A program made the translations under genes and the position numbers. The notes beneath the pieces are model-generated. The model did not search any database and was not told the origin of the DNA. It saw only the letters and a list, made by a program, of their open reading frames with translations. DNA of 59,537 bases from Microvirga pakistanensis (lineage in GTDB: Bacteria; Pseudomonadota; Alphaproteobacteria; Rhizobiales; Beijerinckiaceae), in assembly GCF_004458765.1 (NCBI RefSeq), contig NZ_SPJX01000138.1:1-59537 (forward strand). Reading direction: 5' to 3'. Shown here one piece after another: positions 37,651 through 46,807 of the stretch (position 1 is its first letter; every line of letters starts with the position of its first letter).

Positions 37651-38976
37651 AAAGATCCGGGACGCACAGCCATGACGATAGGCCATAGGGTGGCGCCCAG
37701 CGCCGCCGCGAACGGTGACGCACGCTCTCACGAGACCACACACCAGGATGAAGCCGCCGGAAAGGCACCGGCAGTCGAGCCGCAGCCGTCAGCCTCGCTT
37801 TCCCGCTCCATCACCTTCCTCTTTGCTGCCGCAAGCGGACTGGCTGTCGCAAACGTCTATTTCGCTCATCCGCTGCTCGACATCATGGCTGATGATCTCG
37901 GCCTATCCCATGCAAACGTTGGCGCGATTGTTGCAGTGACGCAGATAGGATATGGGCTCGGCCTGATTCTATTGGTACCTCTCGGGGACCTCGTAGATCG
38001 CCGCAAGTTGGTTGTGGGACAGTCACTCCTTTCGGTCCTTGCGCTTGCCGCTGTCGGCTTCTCGGCCAACAGCGGAATGCTCCTCGCCTCCATGGCCGCG
38101 ACAGGGCTGTTGGCCGTCGCGACACAGGCCTTCGTTGCCTATGCGGCGAGCTTGGCGCCACCTGCGAAGCGCGGTCAGGTCGTTGGTGTCGTCACGAGCG
38201 GCATCGTCTTGGGAATTCTGCTAGCCAGGACAATCGCCGGAACACTGGCGGATCTGGCAGGATGGCGTGCCGTGTATCTGATTTCGGCCGTCCTCACGCT
38301 GGCCATGACAGCACTGCTTTGGATGCTACTGCCGCAGCAGCGGTCCAGCCGACAGAGGAGCACATACCCGCGTCTGATCGCGTCGCTCTTCGCTCTGTTG
38401 GCGCAAGAACCTGTGCTGCGCATCCGAGGCGTCATCGCGATGCTCATCTTCGCCAATGTGACGATGCTCCTGACGCCTCTGGTGCTCCCGTTGAGTGCGC
38501 CTCCGTTCTCCCTTTCGCACACGGAAGTTGGGCTCTTCGGTCTCGCCGGGGCCGCCGGGGCGCTGGGTGCATCAAGGGCTGGAGTTTGGGTCGACGAGGG
38601 CCATGGCCAGCGCACGACCGCCATCGCCTTGACTCTGATGTTCGTGGCTTGGCTGCCGATCTCGCTCCTGCCACAATCGATTCTCTGGCTGGTCGCGGGC
38701 GTGATCCTCATCGACTTCGGGTTGCAGGCGGTCCATGTAACCAATCAGGGCATGATCTATCGCGTCCGTCCGGAGGCCCAGAGCCGTTTGACGGCAATCT
38801 ACATGGTCTTCTATTCGCTCGGAAGTGCGTTTGGTTCATCGACATCCACGATGGTATACGCCTATGCCGGCTGGCCCGGTGTATGCATTGCCGGCGCGAG
38901 TATAGGTGTGCTGACGATCATATTCTGGGCCGTCACTTTACACATGTCCCCTGCTGTAAACCGCAGCGTAGAGTAG
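37642..38976 (+). CDS. MFS transporter (drug/metabolite exporter type), 444 aa
   Basis: Twelve hydrophobic segments from residue 55 onward. The MFS motif between helices 2 and 3 is visible as PLGDLVDRRKLVVGQ. The hydrophilic first 50 residues are unusual and may not all be translated; an ATG at 37672 would shorten the protein by 10 residues. Divergent from the HxlR regulator with shared palindromic sites, which fits an inducible exporter. The substrate is unknown. Confidence 0.9.
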   Translation: MQPKDPGRTAMTIGHRVAPSAAANGDARSHETTHQDEAAGKAPAVEPQPSASLSRSITFLFAAASGLAVANVYFAHPLLDIMADDLGLSHANVGAIVAVTQIGYGLGLILLVPLGDLVDRRKLVVGQSLLSVLALAAVGFSANSGMLLASMAATGLLAVATQAFVAYAASLAPPAKRGQVVGVVTSGIVLGILLARTIAGTLADLAGWRAVYLISAVLTLAMTALLWMLLPQQRSSRQRSTYPRLIASLFALLAQEPVLRIRGVIAMLIFANVTMLLTPLVLPLSAPPFSLSHTEVGLFGLAGAAGALGASRAGVWVDEGHGQRTTAIALTLMFVAWLPISLLPQSILWLVAGVILIDFGLQAVHVTNQGMIYRVRPEAQSRLTAIYMVFYSLGSAFGSSTSTMVYAYAGWPGVCIAGASIGVLTIIFWAVTLHMSPAVNRSVE

Positions 38977-39136
38977 AAGGGCGGAAACAAACCGTGCCGC
39001 AATCGACGCCCCTATGCTGAGGACGCTCCAAAGCAGCCCGAGTCCCCGTGGCTAACTAACCATCACGGAGAGTCAATCCGCCAGATGCTTTAGTGACGGT
39101 GCCAAACGGCTGGGTTCCTTGTTCGCCCTGCGCAAC

Positions 39137-39883
39137 CTACGGATAGATTATCTCTGAGCCCTCAGCAATGAGATCCAGCCTGTATGGTTTTCCCTTGCTC
39201 GCCGCGACAAGATCGCTGATTGGCTCACGATAAAATGCATAGGTGGAGTGATGAATGGGGAGGACGAATTGCGGGCGGAGTACGGAGGCAAGTCTGACGA
39301 CGTCGCCGCTGCCCATGCTGATCCGTCCGAATGGACCCGCTGTGCCAACACCGCCGACATGTGGCACCATGATGTCTGGTACCCCCCTCGGACGAATTTC
39401 CTCTAGGACGTCGTCGGTCGGCATCGTGTCCCCGGTCCAGTACAAGGTCCTTTTCCAGGATTGTTGACTGAACTCGATCCAATAGCCGTTACCTATGCCG
39501 AGAGCCTGTGCGGTGAGTGGATTATGTGAATGCCGCGCGCGAACCGCAGTGATAGTCACGCTTCCCGTCCCGGCATCAAACTGCCGGGTCTCTCCCCAAT
39601 TCAAACTGGCCAAGTTCCGGAAGCCCTTCTGTCGAACTGTCTCTGCGTCGGCAGTCGGAAGGATGAAGGTCAGCTCGTCTCCCGCCGTGCGTTGCGCGCC
39701 TTCAGGGCCGAGGCTGCGAAGCAATGGCAATCTGCGACCGCCGCCGCTTGAGTGAGGCCGCTCATCAGGCCTTTGACGGCTCCACTTCAGTTCCCGTGAC
39801 AGAGCCTCGTGGGGAATATGTCTCAGGTCAGGTGATCGGTCAGGCATGTAAGACATTCTATCATCAACCATCCGATGATCCAT
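39137..39883 (-). pseudogene. metallo-beta-lactamase-fold hydrolase lacking its HxHxDH motif
   Basis: The C-terminal 170 residues match UlaG-like metallo-hydrolases: TAVRARHSHNP, TLYWTGDTMPTDDVLEEI and FVLPIHHSTYAFY supply later metal ligands. The first 75 residues are low-complexity (RPHSSGGGRRLPLLRSLGPE) and lack the essential HxHxDH motif, and neighbouring frames do not restore it cleanly. It is likely a decayed or rearranged gene whose N-terminus has been lost. A divergent but functional variant is possible but less likely. Confidence 0.65.
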
Positions 39884-39952
39884 AATATGTCCCTTCCCGA
39901 AAGAATGCCCGGCGCTAGGCCGGGCATTTCATAATCGGATTGGCTCGATGCT

Positions 39953-40354
39953 CTATGCCGCTGCTGGTACCGAGCGGCGCAGGCCAACGTACTTGAACTC
40001 CGCATACATCAGCACCGCAAGCGCCTGGGCGATCACGAATGCATAGCCGGCTCTCGTCGGCGATATCCATCCGCTCACCAGAAGCAGGAAGCTGTCGATG
40101 ATCCAGATCGCATTCACGACAATCACCAGCCATGCGATTGGCTTCTGGATGGTTTCACGCACGCCGAGCCAGCCCATGAAAATGGCAAAGGGCAAGAGAA
40201 GAACACCGAGAGTACGCAGAAGTGTCTCCGGCAGGCCGAGGGCATTGCCCACAGGCCCGGCGCCGATCAGCATCAGGAGCCCAAAGGCAGCGGTCGTGCT
40301 GGCATCGGCCACGAGGGCCTGGCGAAGCAGCGGGGATGAATGGATGGTCGTCAT
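39953..40354 (-). CDS. four-helix integral membrane protein, 133 aa
   Basis: Four hydrophobic segments (about 18-38, 46-68, 76-97 and 104-122), no signal peptidase site, and a short basic C-terminus. I do not recognise a named family. The ATG at 40354 has AGGAG 6 bases upstream and is preferred to a longer frame starting at 40390. Divergent from the XRE regulator with 148 bases between them, so it may be its target. Confidence 0.8.
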   Translation of the reverse strand: MTTIHSSPLLRQALVADASTTAAFGLLMLIGAGPVGNALGLPETLLRTLGVLLLPFAIFMGWLGVRETIQKPIAWLVIVVNAIWIIDSFLLLVSGWISPTRAGYAFVIAQALAVLMYAEFKYVGLRRSVPAAA

Positions 40355-40502
40355 GACTGTCTCCTGTCGTTCATCGGCTGAAGGCCTCAACCGTGAAGAC
40401 AGGATTGCGGAAGCCCAATGTGCGGTCGATTACCTCCGAGGTCATGGAAGGCCCGCCTGGTGCAGGGTATGGTCCGTTCACGATGTTAGGAGCACTCAAC
40501 CC

Positions 40503-41315
40503 GTGAACAGTCCGAGACATGTCAGCGATTATCTTCGTGAATGGCGCCAGCGCCGGCGCATGAGCCAAATGGACCTGGCGCTGGAGGCAGAGATCTCCAC
40601 GCGGCACCTGAGCTTCCTCGAGACGGGCCGTTCGCAGCCGAGCCGCGAGATGGTGCTGCTCTTGGCGGAGAAACTCGACATGCCCCTGCGCGAGCGCAAC
40701 ATTGTGCTAGTCTCGGCGGGCTATGCGCCGGTCTATTCGGAACGCTCCCTGGACGACCCGGCGCTGGCGAGCGTGCGCCAGGCGGTGGATCTCGTGCTCA
40801 AGGGGCACGATCCTTATCCGGCGCTCGCCGTCGACCGGCACTGGTCACTGGTCTCGGCCAACGACGCGCTCGTCTCGCTGATCGGTGATGTGGATCCGGC
40901 CCTGATGAAGCCGCCGGTGAACGTGCTGCGCCTGAGCGTTCATCCGGCAGGCCTCGCCCGTCGCATCGTGAACTTCACCGAGTGGCGCAACCATCTTGTT
41001 CATCGCCTGCATAAGCAGGTGGAGGCCACCGGCGACGCAGCGCTCGCCGGTCTGATCGAGGAGCTGCGCGCCTATCCCACTCCCGATGCGGCGGCACGGG
41101 CTCCCAAGGCGGCGCATGACTATGCCGGCATTGTCGTGCCCCTGCAGCTCACCATGGAGGAGGGCGTGCTGACCCTCTTCAGCACCACGACGATATTCGG
41201 TACCCCGGTGGACGTGACGCTGTCGGAGCTCGCCATCGAGGCCTTCTTCCCGGCCGATGCGGAAACCGCGAATGCGTTGCGGCGCCTGGCCGAGAGGCGT
41301 CAGGCTGTCCCATAG
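40503..41315 (+). CDS. XRE-family regulator with MmyB-like ligand domain, 270 aa
   Basis: The HTH (about 8-65) reads LREWRQRRRMSQMDLALEAE, then ISTRHLSFLETGRSQPSREM, the typical start of this subfamily. Residues about 95-260 form the MmyB-type PAS-like domain (VDRHWSLVSANDALVSLIG, VNVLRLSVHPAGLARRIVNF). A GTG start with TTAGGAG upstream gives VNSPRHVSDYLREWR; longer frames upstream have no family similarity. Family members commonly control a divergent neighbour, here the four-helix membrane protein. Confidence 0.9.
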   Translation: MNSPRHVSDYLREWRQRRRMSQMDLALEAEISTRHLSFLETGRSQPSREMVLLLAEKLDMPLRERNIVLVSAGYAPVYSERSLDDPALASVRQAVDLVLKGHDPYPALAVDRHWSLVSANDALVSLIGDVDPALMKPPVNVLRLSVHPAGLARRIVNFTEWRNHLVHRLHKQVEATGDAALAGLIEELRAYPTPDAAARAPKAAHDYAGIVVPLQLTMEEGVLTLFSTTTIFGTPVDVTLSELAIEAFFPADAETANALRRLAERRQAVP

Positions 41316-41417
41316 CCGGTTGAGTAGGACCGGCTGCGCTAGCTTGCAGAGATTAGAGGGCACACTCCGCCACGCCTGCTTGGGCCAAGTATGCCAGCTG
41401 TGCGTCTTGAGATGCAA

Positions 41418-42847
41418 TCATCGCGCGCTGTCTGCCGACCATTGCCGCCCAGTTCGTAGGGACAGGATAGGCTGTCGACAGGCGTAGGAGGTCACCATCA
41501 TCAGGATTACGAGACCTGAGGTCAGGTACAAGCAGCCGGCAATTGTCTCGGCAACACCCGCAGCGCTAAAGCTAAACATGCCGGCCACGACCGACCCCAA
41601 CCCGTAGCCCAGTTCGAAACTGGTGTTGAGCACGCCAGAAGCGGAGCCAACTTCAGCAGGCGCCACAGGCTCGAGCGCTGTATAGCTGATTGTCGGCTGG
41701 ACGAAGCCCATCCCGGTGCCTGCCAGGATGAGGCCGGGGAGGAGCGGCCAACCGGAAATCTGCAGATTGCCTGCACTGGCAGCAAGGGCCAAGCAGCCAT
41801 AGGCCGCCAGGAGGAGCAAGCCGCCGACCGCCACCAGGCCGTAGCCATGTCGGGCAGTCAGGTCCCCAGCCCAGGCCGACGTTGCTGAAAAGACCAACGC
41901 CAGCGGAGCAAAGAGGAGGCCGGAGGTGAGGGGTGAATGCCCGAGCCCCGACTGCACGAAGACGGGCAGGGCGACAAAGAGGGCTGCATTGCTGGCATAG
42001 AACAGCATCGCCATCAGATTGCCGGCCACAAACCGCCGCTTGGTCAGGAGGGATAGTTCAACAAGCGGTGCGCGGCCCATCGATTGGCGCCGACGCAGCC
42101 AGCCGGCAAGGAGTCCGCCCAGGAGCGGAACCAGAGCGAGACTGACGAGAGACCAAGATGGCCACCCCTGCTCGGAACCCAGCGTGAGCGGTGCGGTGAG
42201 GGACCCGAGGGGGAGGAGCAGCAATAATACGCCGATCATGTCGAGAGAATGCCTGTCAGCTTCCGGCGCCCTGCTCTCGCTCACCCAGATCTGGGCCGCG
42301 GCAAGTGCCACCAGACCCACCGGCACGTTGACCAGGAATATCGACCGCCAGCCAAGGCCAAACAGATCGGCAGTAATCAGGAGGCCGCCAATGATCTGCG
42401 CGACGGTGGCGGCAATGCCTGAAATAATAGCAAAGGCGGCGAGGGCCATCCGCGGCGCTCGCCTTCGAAGGTCACCTGAATGATCGAGAAGACCTGCGGC
42501 GTCATAAAGCCTGCAGCCGCTCCGAGGATGATCCGTGCGAGGATGAGCGCCTCGGCCCCCGGTGCAAGACTTGCAGCTACAGACGCGGTCGTAAAGAGGG
42601 CGAGCCCCAGGGAGAAGATCCGCCGCCGGCCAAAAAGGTCACCGAAGCGGCCTCCAATGATGAACGTAAGCCCAAAGGCGAAATTGTAGGACGCAAGCAC
42701 GAGTTGGAGGTCGGCGGCACTGGCGTCCAGGTCCGCACGGATTGAAGGTGCCGCCACCACGGTGATGAACACGTCCATGATCGCCATGAAGGTAGCGGAG
42801 AGAACGACCGACAAGCCGATCCACGGATTACTGAGATCTGCTCTCAT
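41418..42847 (-). pseudogene. MFS transporter (DHA2-like) with a frameshift
   Basis: The 5' frame (MRADLSNPWIGLSVVLSATF to TFEGERR) covers helices 1-5, including GRFGDLFGRRRIFSLG. The 3' frame (MALAAFAIISGIAATVAQII to the stop) covers the remaining helices. They join at about 42450-42456, where one base appears to be missing in the GC-rich CGCCGCGG. With that base restored a single 475-residue exporter would result. This may be a recent inactivation or a sequencing error. It is downstream of the AhpD-like gene on the same strand. Confidence 0.88.
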
Positions 42848-42883
42848 GTTCGATACCCTTGCAGAGCGTTGCACATGAACCGC

Positions 42884-43393
42884 CTAGCCGGCCACGGCCG
42901 AGATCTTGTTGCTGTGATGCGCAAACCCGGCAGATTGCCGACCGGCCCCTGCACCTACCGGATGAACCGCCCGCATGCTGATCGCGATCCGGTTCCAAGC
43001 GTTGATGGTGCCGACCGCTACCGTCAGCTTGACCAGTTCCTCTTCCGAGAGATGCCGGCGGGCGTCATCGAACACATCGTCGGGGACGGACGTCTCGGAA
43101 ACGAGGGCGACGGCCGCGGTCCAGGCGAGTGCAGCCCGCTCCTTGTCCGTATAGAACGGCGATTCACGCCAGGCATTGAGAAGATAGAGCCGCTCTTCGC
43201 TTTCGCCGCGGCTGCGGGCCTCGCGGGTGTGCAGGTGAATGCAATAGGCGCATCCATTGATCTGCGACGCGCGAATCTTGCCCAGGTCGAGCAGGCTCGG
43301 TTCGAGACCGCTCCGCCTGACGTAAGCCTTGAGCGCCAGCATTGCGTTAAAAGCATCGGGGGCAACGCGGGGATAGTCGATTCTGGGATGCAT
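42884..43393 (-). CDS. AhpD-like/carboxymuconolactone decarboxylase-family protein, 169 aa
   Basis: Redox protein of the AhpD-like fold. The CxxC motif and following His are in NGCAYCIHLHTREA, with the upstream segment LDLGKIRASQ. The ATG at 43393 has a strong AGGAGG site; the longer frame to 43504 is not supported. The family often detoxifies peroxides or acts with an exporter under stress. It is 36 bases upstream of the frameshifted MFS gene and very likely co-transcribed with it. Confidence 0.9.
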   Translation of the reverse strand: MHPRIDYPRVAPDAFNAMLALKAYVRRSGLEPSLLDLGKIRASQINGCAYCIHLHTREARSRGESEERLYLLNAWRESPFYTDKERAALAWTAAVALVSETSVPDDVFDDARRHLSEEELVKLTVAVGTINAWNRIAISMRAVHPVGAGAGRQSAGFAHHSNKISAVAG

Positions 43394-43572
43394 AGCGTCC
43401 TCCTGTCTGTTGGCTGCAATACGCCATAAAGACGGAGGAGACGGCCCGCTTGTGACAGCCTGAACCACGGAGCTCGGCAACGGTGATCTGAGAGGAGGCG
43501 ACAACTTGCCCTAACTCTCTAACTCCTCTCAGGCGCGGCTGCTCGCAGTGCCTTCCGAGTTCCTTCTTCCAG

Positions 43573-43671
43573 TGGGATTGAGACGGTTCACATGATACGG
43601 AAAGGGCAGGCGAAGTATGCCTGCCGTTCACAGCTCTCCTCGCCGAGCAGTTCAACATCCTGGCTGCGTGA
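43573..43671 (+). pseudogene. IS6 transposase 3' fragment
   Basis: The plus strand reads GIETVHMIRKGQAKYACRSQLS, then after a one-base shift AEQFNILAA and a stop, matching the last 33 residues of the intact IS6 transposase (GIELIHMMRKQQAKYAC, AEQFERLAA). Confidence 0.8.
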
Positions 43672-43735
43672 GGCTTACGGGTGGAACAGCCCTCCTTCTG
43701 TCCCGATCCAAATTTCGCGAAAGAACCCTGAGAGC

Positions 43736-43770
43736 AGTAGCTGAAACTCTGAAACAAAGGGTTTGCGAAA
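43736..43770 (-). mobile_element. IS6 terminal fragment
   Basis: On the reverse strand, GGATGTTTCGCAAACCC followed by TTTGTTTCAGAGTTTCAG resembles the promoter-side end of the other IS6 copies. It is orphaned, with no transposase attached. Confidence 0.6.
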
Positions 43771-43834
43771 CATCCGTCACGCTGTTATTCGGCGTGAGGC
43801 TCCGATGCCGAGCGGCACGATAAATCATTGATGC

Positions 43835-43893
43835 GGCAGTATCGGACGGGGTCAATCCCTCCCGCCTACTCACAGACAATGGCGCTTATATCT
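43835..43893 (+). pseudogene. short IS3/IS481-type transposase scrap
   Basis: SDGVNPSRLLTDNGAYI followed by a stop resembles the TDNGxxY segment around the second catalytic Asp of rve-type transposases. About 20 codons only. Confidence 0.4.
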
Positions 43894-44158
43894 GACAGGC
43901 CTCGTCATGCCACAACATTTAACCCAACAGTTTCTGACTAAGATTTGCGTAGCATCCCCGTCCGGCTAACCTGCGGCTTTCAGGGAATGTCAACAGTCTA
44001 CGCTACGATCCAAAGCTTCGAGATGATATGGATGGTCCGCCGCAGCCACTGCGTTCTGCAGCAGTCGGGCGCTACAGGCGAAGTCAATGTTGGCAGCCAG
44101 TTCTTCGGCTGTGCCGCCTGAGCTCCCATTCGCCCGGGATCGTTATGCCCGTCCCAAG

Positions 44159-45091
44159 TTAACGCAACAGAGCCTTGTCCAGAGACATGGTCGATGAACG
44201 GCGGACGCAGGATGTCCTGACCTCTTCCAGAAGCCAGTCTCGGAAAGCACGGATCTTCGCCGAGCGGCTGCGGGTTTTCGGGTAGACGAGCCAATAACTG
44301 CGCCCGTCCTCCGCAAGAATGTCGAATGGGGCAATCAACCGGCCGGTTGCAAGCTCATTGGCGAAGAAGGCGGGTGCTACAATCGCAACTCCGTGCCCAG
44401 CAAGGGCAGAGGCGCCCTCCAGCAACTGGATCCCGAGATTGAGGTCAGGACCTCGTGTGAGATCGACATTCGGTACGCCCGCTTGAGAAAACCAAGGCGC
44501 CCACCACGGATCACGCGGGCTTACTAAGGGCAGCTTCAGGAGATCTGCCGGCTCTTTCAGCGGACCAGCACGCTCGAGAAACTGAGGGCTGCAGACAGGT
44601 ACGAACCTGCTGGGAAACAGCTCATGGACTTCCAGCCCTGGCCAATCGCCCATACCGCTTCTGATGCCTACATCGAACTCACCTCGGATCAGGTCGACAA
44701 GGTCCATGGATGTATCGAGACGAACCGCCAAACTCGGATGAGACAGCTGAAACCCCCCAAGGCGAGGGACAAGCCAGTTGGCGGCAAACGTCTGGAACAC
44801 TGTGATGGCCAAGACAGTCTCGTCACCCTCGGAGACCGCCTGAAAGGCATCGCGCATGATCTGAAAGGCTTCGTTGATCGAAGGAGCAAGTCGCTTGCCT
44901 GTTTCCGTCAGGGAGACCTGCCGGGCTGTGCGCGTGAACAGCGAGGTCCCCAGGCGATCCTCCAGGACCTTGATCTGATAGCTGACGGCAGCCTGGGTAA
45001 GGCCGAGTTCATCTGCAGCGCGCGAGAAGCTCTGGAGGCGCGCAGTCGCCTCAAACACGCGAACGGCGCTCATGGGGGGCAGCTTTTGCAT
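44159..45091 (-). CDS. LysR-family regulator (GcvA-like), 310 aa
   Basis: The N-terminal HTH begins MQKLPPMSAVRVFEATARLQ and continues FSRAADELGLTQAAVSYQIK, diagnostic of the GcvA branch. The substrate-binding domain (about 95-295) includes LVPRLGGFQLSHPSLAVRL and ALAGHGVAIVAPAFFANEL. The last 15 residues (STMSLDKALLR) extend past the usual end. It is separated from the quinone oxidoreductase gene by a small ORF; its targets are not evident. Confidence 0.92.
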   Translation of the reverse strand: MQKLPPMSAVRVFEATARLQSFSRAADELGLTQAAVSYQIKVLEDRLGTSLFTRTARQVSLTETGKRLAPSINEAFQIMRDAFQAVSEGDETVLAITVFQTFAANWLVPRLGGFQLSHPSLAVRLDTSMDLVDLIRGEFDVGIRSGMGDWPGLEVHELFPSRFVPVCSPQFLERAGPLKEPADLLKLPLVSPRDPWWAPWFSQAGVPNVDLTRGPDLNLGIQLLEGASALAGHGVAIVAPAFFANELATGRLIAPFDILAEDGRSYWLVYPKTRSRSAKIRAFRDWLLEEVRTSCVRRSSTMSLDKALLR

Positions 45092-45198
45092 CGCGCACTC
45101 ATAAAGACGGCTTATAGGACGGCTCTCACTTTCATTTTGTCAATGCCCTGTCCACAGGCTTATCTCAGCCAGCGACGCAGCTTCGACGGATCGCGGCC

Positions 45199-45387
45199 AT
45201 GGAGCGTTCAATGTTTGTCATCCCGAAGAACAGAATTCCGCGAACGCGCGTGACTATCGCCCTGGCGCTCCGAATTTTCGGCTTTGCCTTCCGCAAGCCG
45301 ACAGTGGTCTTCTTCAACGAACATGAATTTTCCGACCATCTGCTCCGCGATCTCGGCGTCCTCGATGGTGACCGGTCGGACCGGTAG
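45199..45387 (+). CDS. possible DUF1127-like small protein, 62 aa
   Basis: A short basic protein whose end, HLLRDLGVLDGDRSDR, resembles the LxDIGLxRxD C-terminal motif of DUF1127 (YjiS-like) proteins, often stress or RNA associated. A GACGGA purine run precedes the ATG. The N-terminal half is not typical, and overlapping frames on the other strand are also open, so this is tentative. Confidence 0.4.
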   Translation: MERSMFVIPKNRIPRTRVTIALALRIFGFAFRKPTVVFFNEHEFSDHLLRDLGVLDGDRSDR

Positions 45388-45490
45388 CCTTCCATAAGTT
45401 AGCATTATTCACAGCGCACTTTGACGCCATACAGACATTTGATCTTCGCCTAATGTGGAGCCGTAACCTGGCTCAGAAGGGAACGACATC

Positions 45491-46465
45491 ATGACCCACG
45501 CTATTCGCTTCCACGAGACTGGAGGTCCTGAGGTCCTCATCTGGGAGGAAGTTGCCGTCGGCCAGCCCGGGCCAGGTGAAGCTCGTGTCCGGCACACCGC
45601 CATCGGACTGAACTATGTCGACACCTACGTGCGCTCTGGCACGTACTCGGCTTCACTGCCAAGTTGTCTCGGCACGGAGGCGGCTGGCGTGGTCGAGGCA
45701 GTTGGTCCAGGCGTGATCGACGTGAAGGTCGGCGACAGGGTTGCCTACTCCGGCGGGCCCCAGGGCGCCTATTCCGAAAAGCGGGTCATACCGGTCGATC
45801 GTCTGGTCGTCTTACCGGACGGCATCACTGATCAGCAGGCGGCCGCGATGATGCTCAAGGGCATGACCGCCCAGTACCTGATCCGACAAACCTACAAGGT
45901 CAAACAAGGCGACACCATCCTGTTCCATGCCGCGGCTGGCGGGGTTGGCCTCATCGCGTGCCAATGGGCCAAGGCGCTGGGCGCGACTGTGATCGGCACG
46001 GTTGGCAGCGACGAGAAAGCTAAACTCGCCAAGGCTTACGGCTGCGATTACCCCATCGTCTATACGCGCGAGAACTTCGTCGAGCGGGTGAGGGAGATCA
46101 CCAACGGCAGCATGGTGCCGGTCGTGTACGACTCAATCGGCAAGGACACCTTCTCTGCCTCGTTGGACTGTCTTGCCCCGCGGGGGCTCATGGTGCTTTT
46201 CGGGCAATCCTCCGGTGCCGTCGAACCCGTCAATCTAAGTATCCTGGCCCAAAAGGGCTCGCTCTATGTCACGCGCCCCACCTTGGGGACTTATGCCGCA
46301 AAACGGGCTGATCTCCTGGTTATGGCCCGGGATCTGTTCGATGTCGTGCTCTCGGGGAAGGTCAAGATCGAGATCAACCAAATCTATTCATTACGGGATG
46401 CAGCCAAGGCCCATCAGGACCTGCAGGCTCGTAAGACCACCGGATCAACAATCCTAACCGTGTAG
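45491..46465 (+). CDS. NADPH:quinone oxidoreductase (zeta-crystallin-like MDR), 324 aa
   Basis: Medium-chain reductase of the zinc-free Qor branch. The N-terminal catalytic domain has HTAIGLNYVDTYVRSG and LGTEAAGVVEAVGPG. The Rossmann fold has the nucleotide-binding loop HAAAGGVGLIACQWAKALGA. The C-terminus is GSLYVTRPTLGTY. No zinc-ligand pattern is present. AGAAGGGA lies upstream of the ATG. It is followed by a hairpin terminator, so it is probably a single-gene unit. Confidence 0.95.
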   Translation: MTHAIRFHETGGPEVLIWEEVAVGQPGPGEARVRHTAIGLNYVDTYVRSGTYSASLPSCLGTEAAGVVEAVGPGVIDVKVGDRVAYSGGPQGAYSEKRVIPVDRLVVLPDGITDQQAAAMMLKGMTAQYLIRQTYKVKQGDTILFHAAAGGVGLIACQWAKALGATVIGTVGSDEKAKLAKAYGCDYPIVYTRENFVERVREITNGSMVPVVYDSIGKDTFSASLDCLAPRGLMVLFGQSSGAVEPVNLSILAQKGSLYVTRPTLGTYAAKRADLLVMARDLFDVVLSGKVKIEINQIYSLRDAAKAHQDLQARKTTGSTILTV

Positions 46466-46467
46466 CA

Positions 46468-46497
46468 ACCAGCGTCTCACCCTGCGCTGGTATTTTC
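46468..46497 (+). terminator. terminator of the quinone oxidoreductase gene
   Basis: A 7-bp stem (ACCAGCG / CGCTGGT) with a 10-base loop followed by ATTTTCC, starting 3 bases after the stop codon. Confidence 0.65.
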
Positions 46498-46746
46498 CTA
46501 ATGATGGGGAGTGTAAGGATCTGTGGGGCACCCAGTTATTGACTCGTTTCACGAGCCCGCTCTCCCGATACGGTTGCCTGCCCTCAATGAGGCTGCCCCT
46601 AAGCACCCCATAGCTGCCCCAAGTAACCTCGTGCTCTCCAGGATGATATGGCCCGGCGTGCTGCGGATTAAGCGCTGCCGAACAGTTGCTCGGTCGCAGT
46701 CACCCTGACTATGAAACAGCCGCTTGATCTGCGCCCGTAAGCCCCT

Positions 46747-46765
46747 CCTGACAGAAACTGTCAGG
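46747..46765. promoter_or_regulatory. palindrome upstream of the NmrA-like gene
   Basis: CCTGACAGAAACTGTCAGG is a perfect 8-bp inverted repeat with a 3-base centre, 43 bases before the start codon. It could be an operator or a short hairpin in the leader. Confidence 0.45.
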
Positions 46766-46807
46766 GGCAAGACCTATAAGGATCCATAAGATCAAGGAGG
46801 ATCGATA

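Larger units (their letters stand above)
43394..44158. other. gene-poor region with IS fragments
   Basis: No intact gene is seen. It holds an IS6 3' fragment, an IS6 end and a short DDE-type fragment (listed separately). On the minus strand at about 44125-43991 one frame reads TAEELAANIDFACSARLL and on to LEALDRSV without a start codon, which looks like the 3' scrap of a gene I cannot name. Confidence 0.6.
46466..46807. other. intergenic region before the NmrA-like gene
   Basis: No gene is seen in these 340 bases. It holds a terminator at its left edge and a palindrome near its right edge (both listed); the rest shows nothing I can assign. Confidence 0.5.

Noticed and set aside
46523..46708. 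61-codon plus-strand frame in the gap before the NmrA-like gene
   Set aside because: No ribosome site, no motif, and overlapped by an equally open frame on the other strand.
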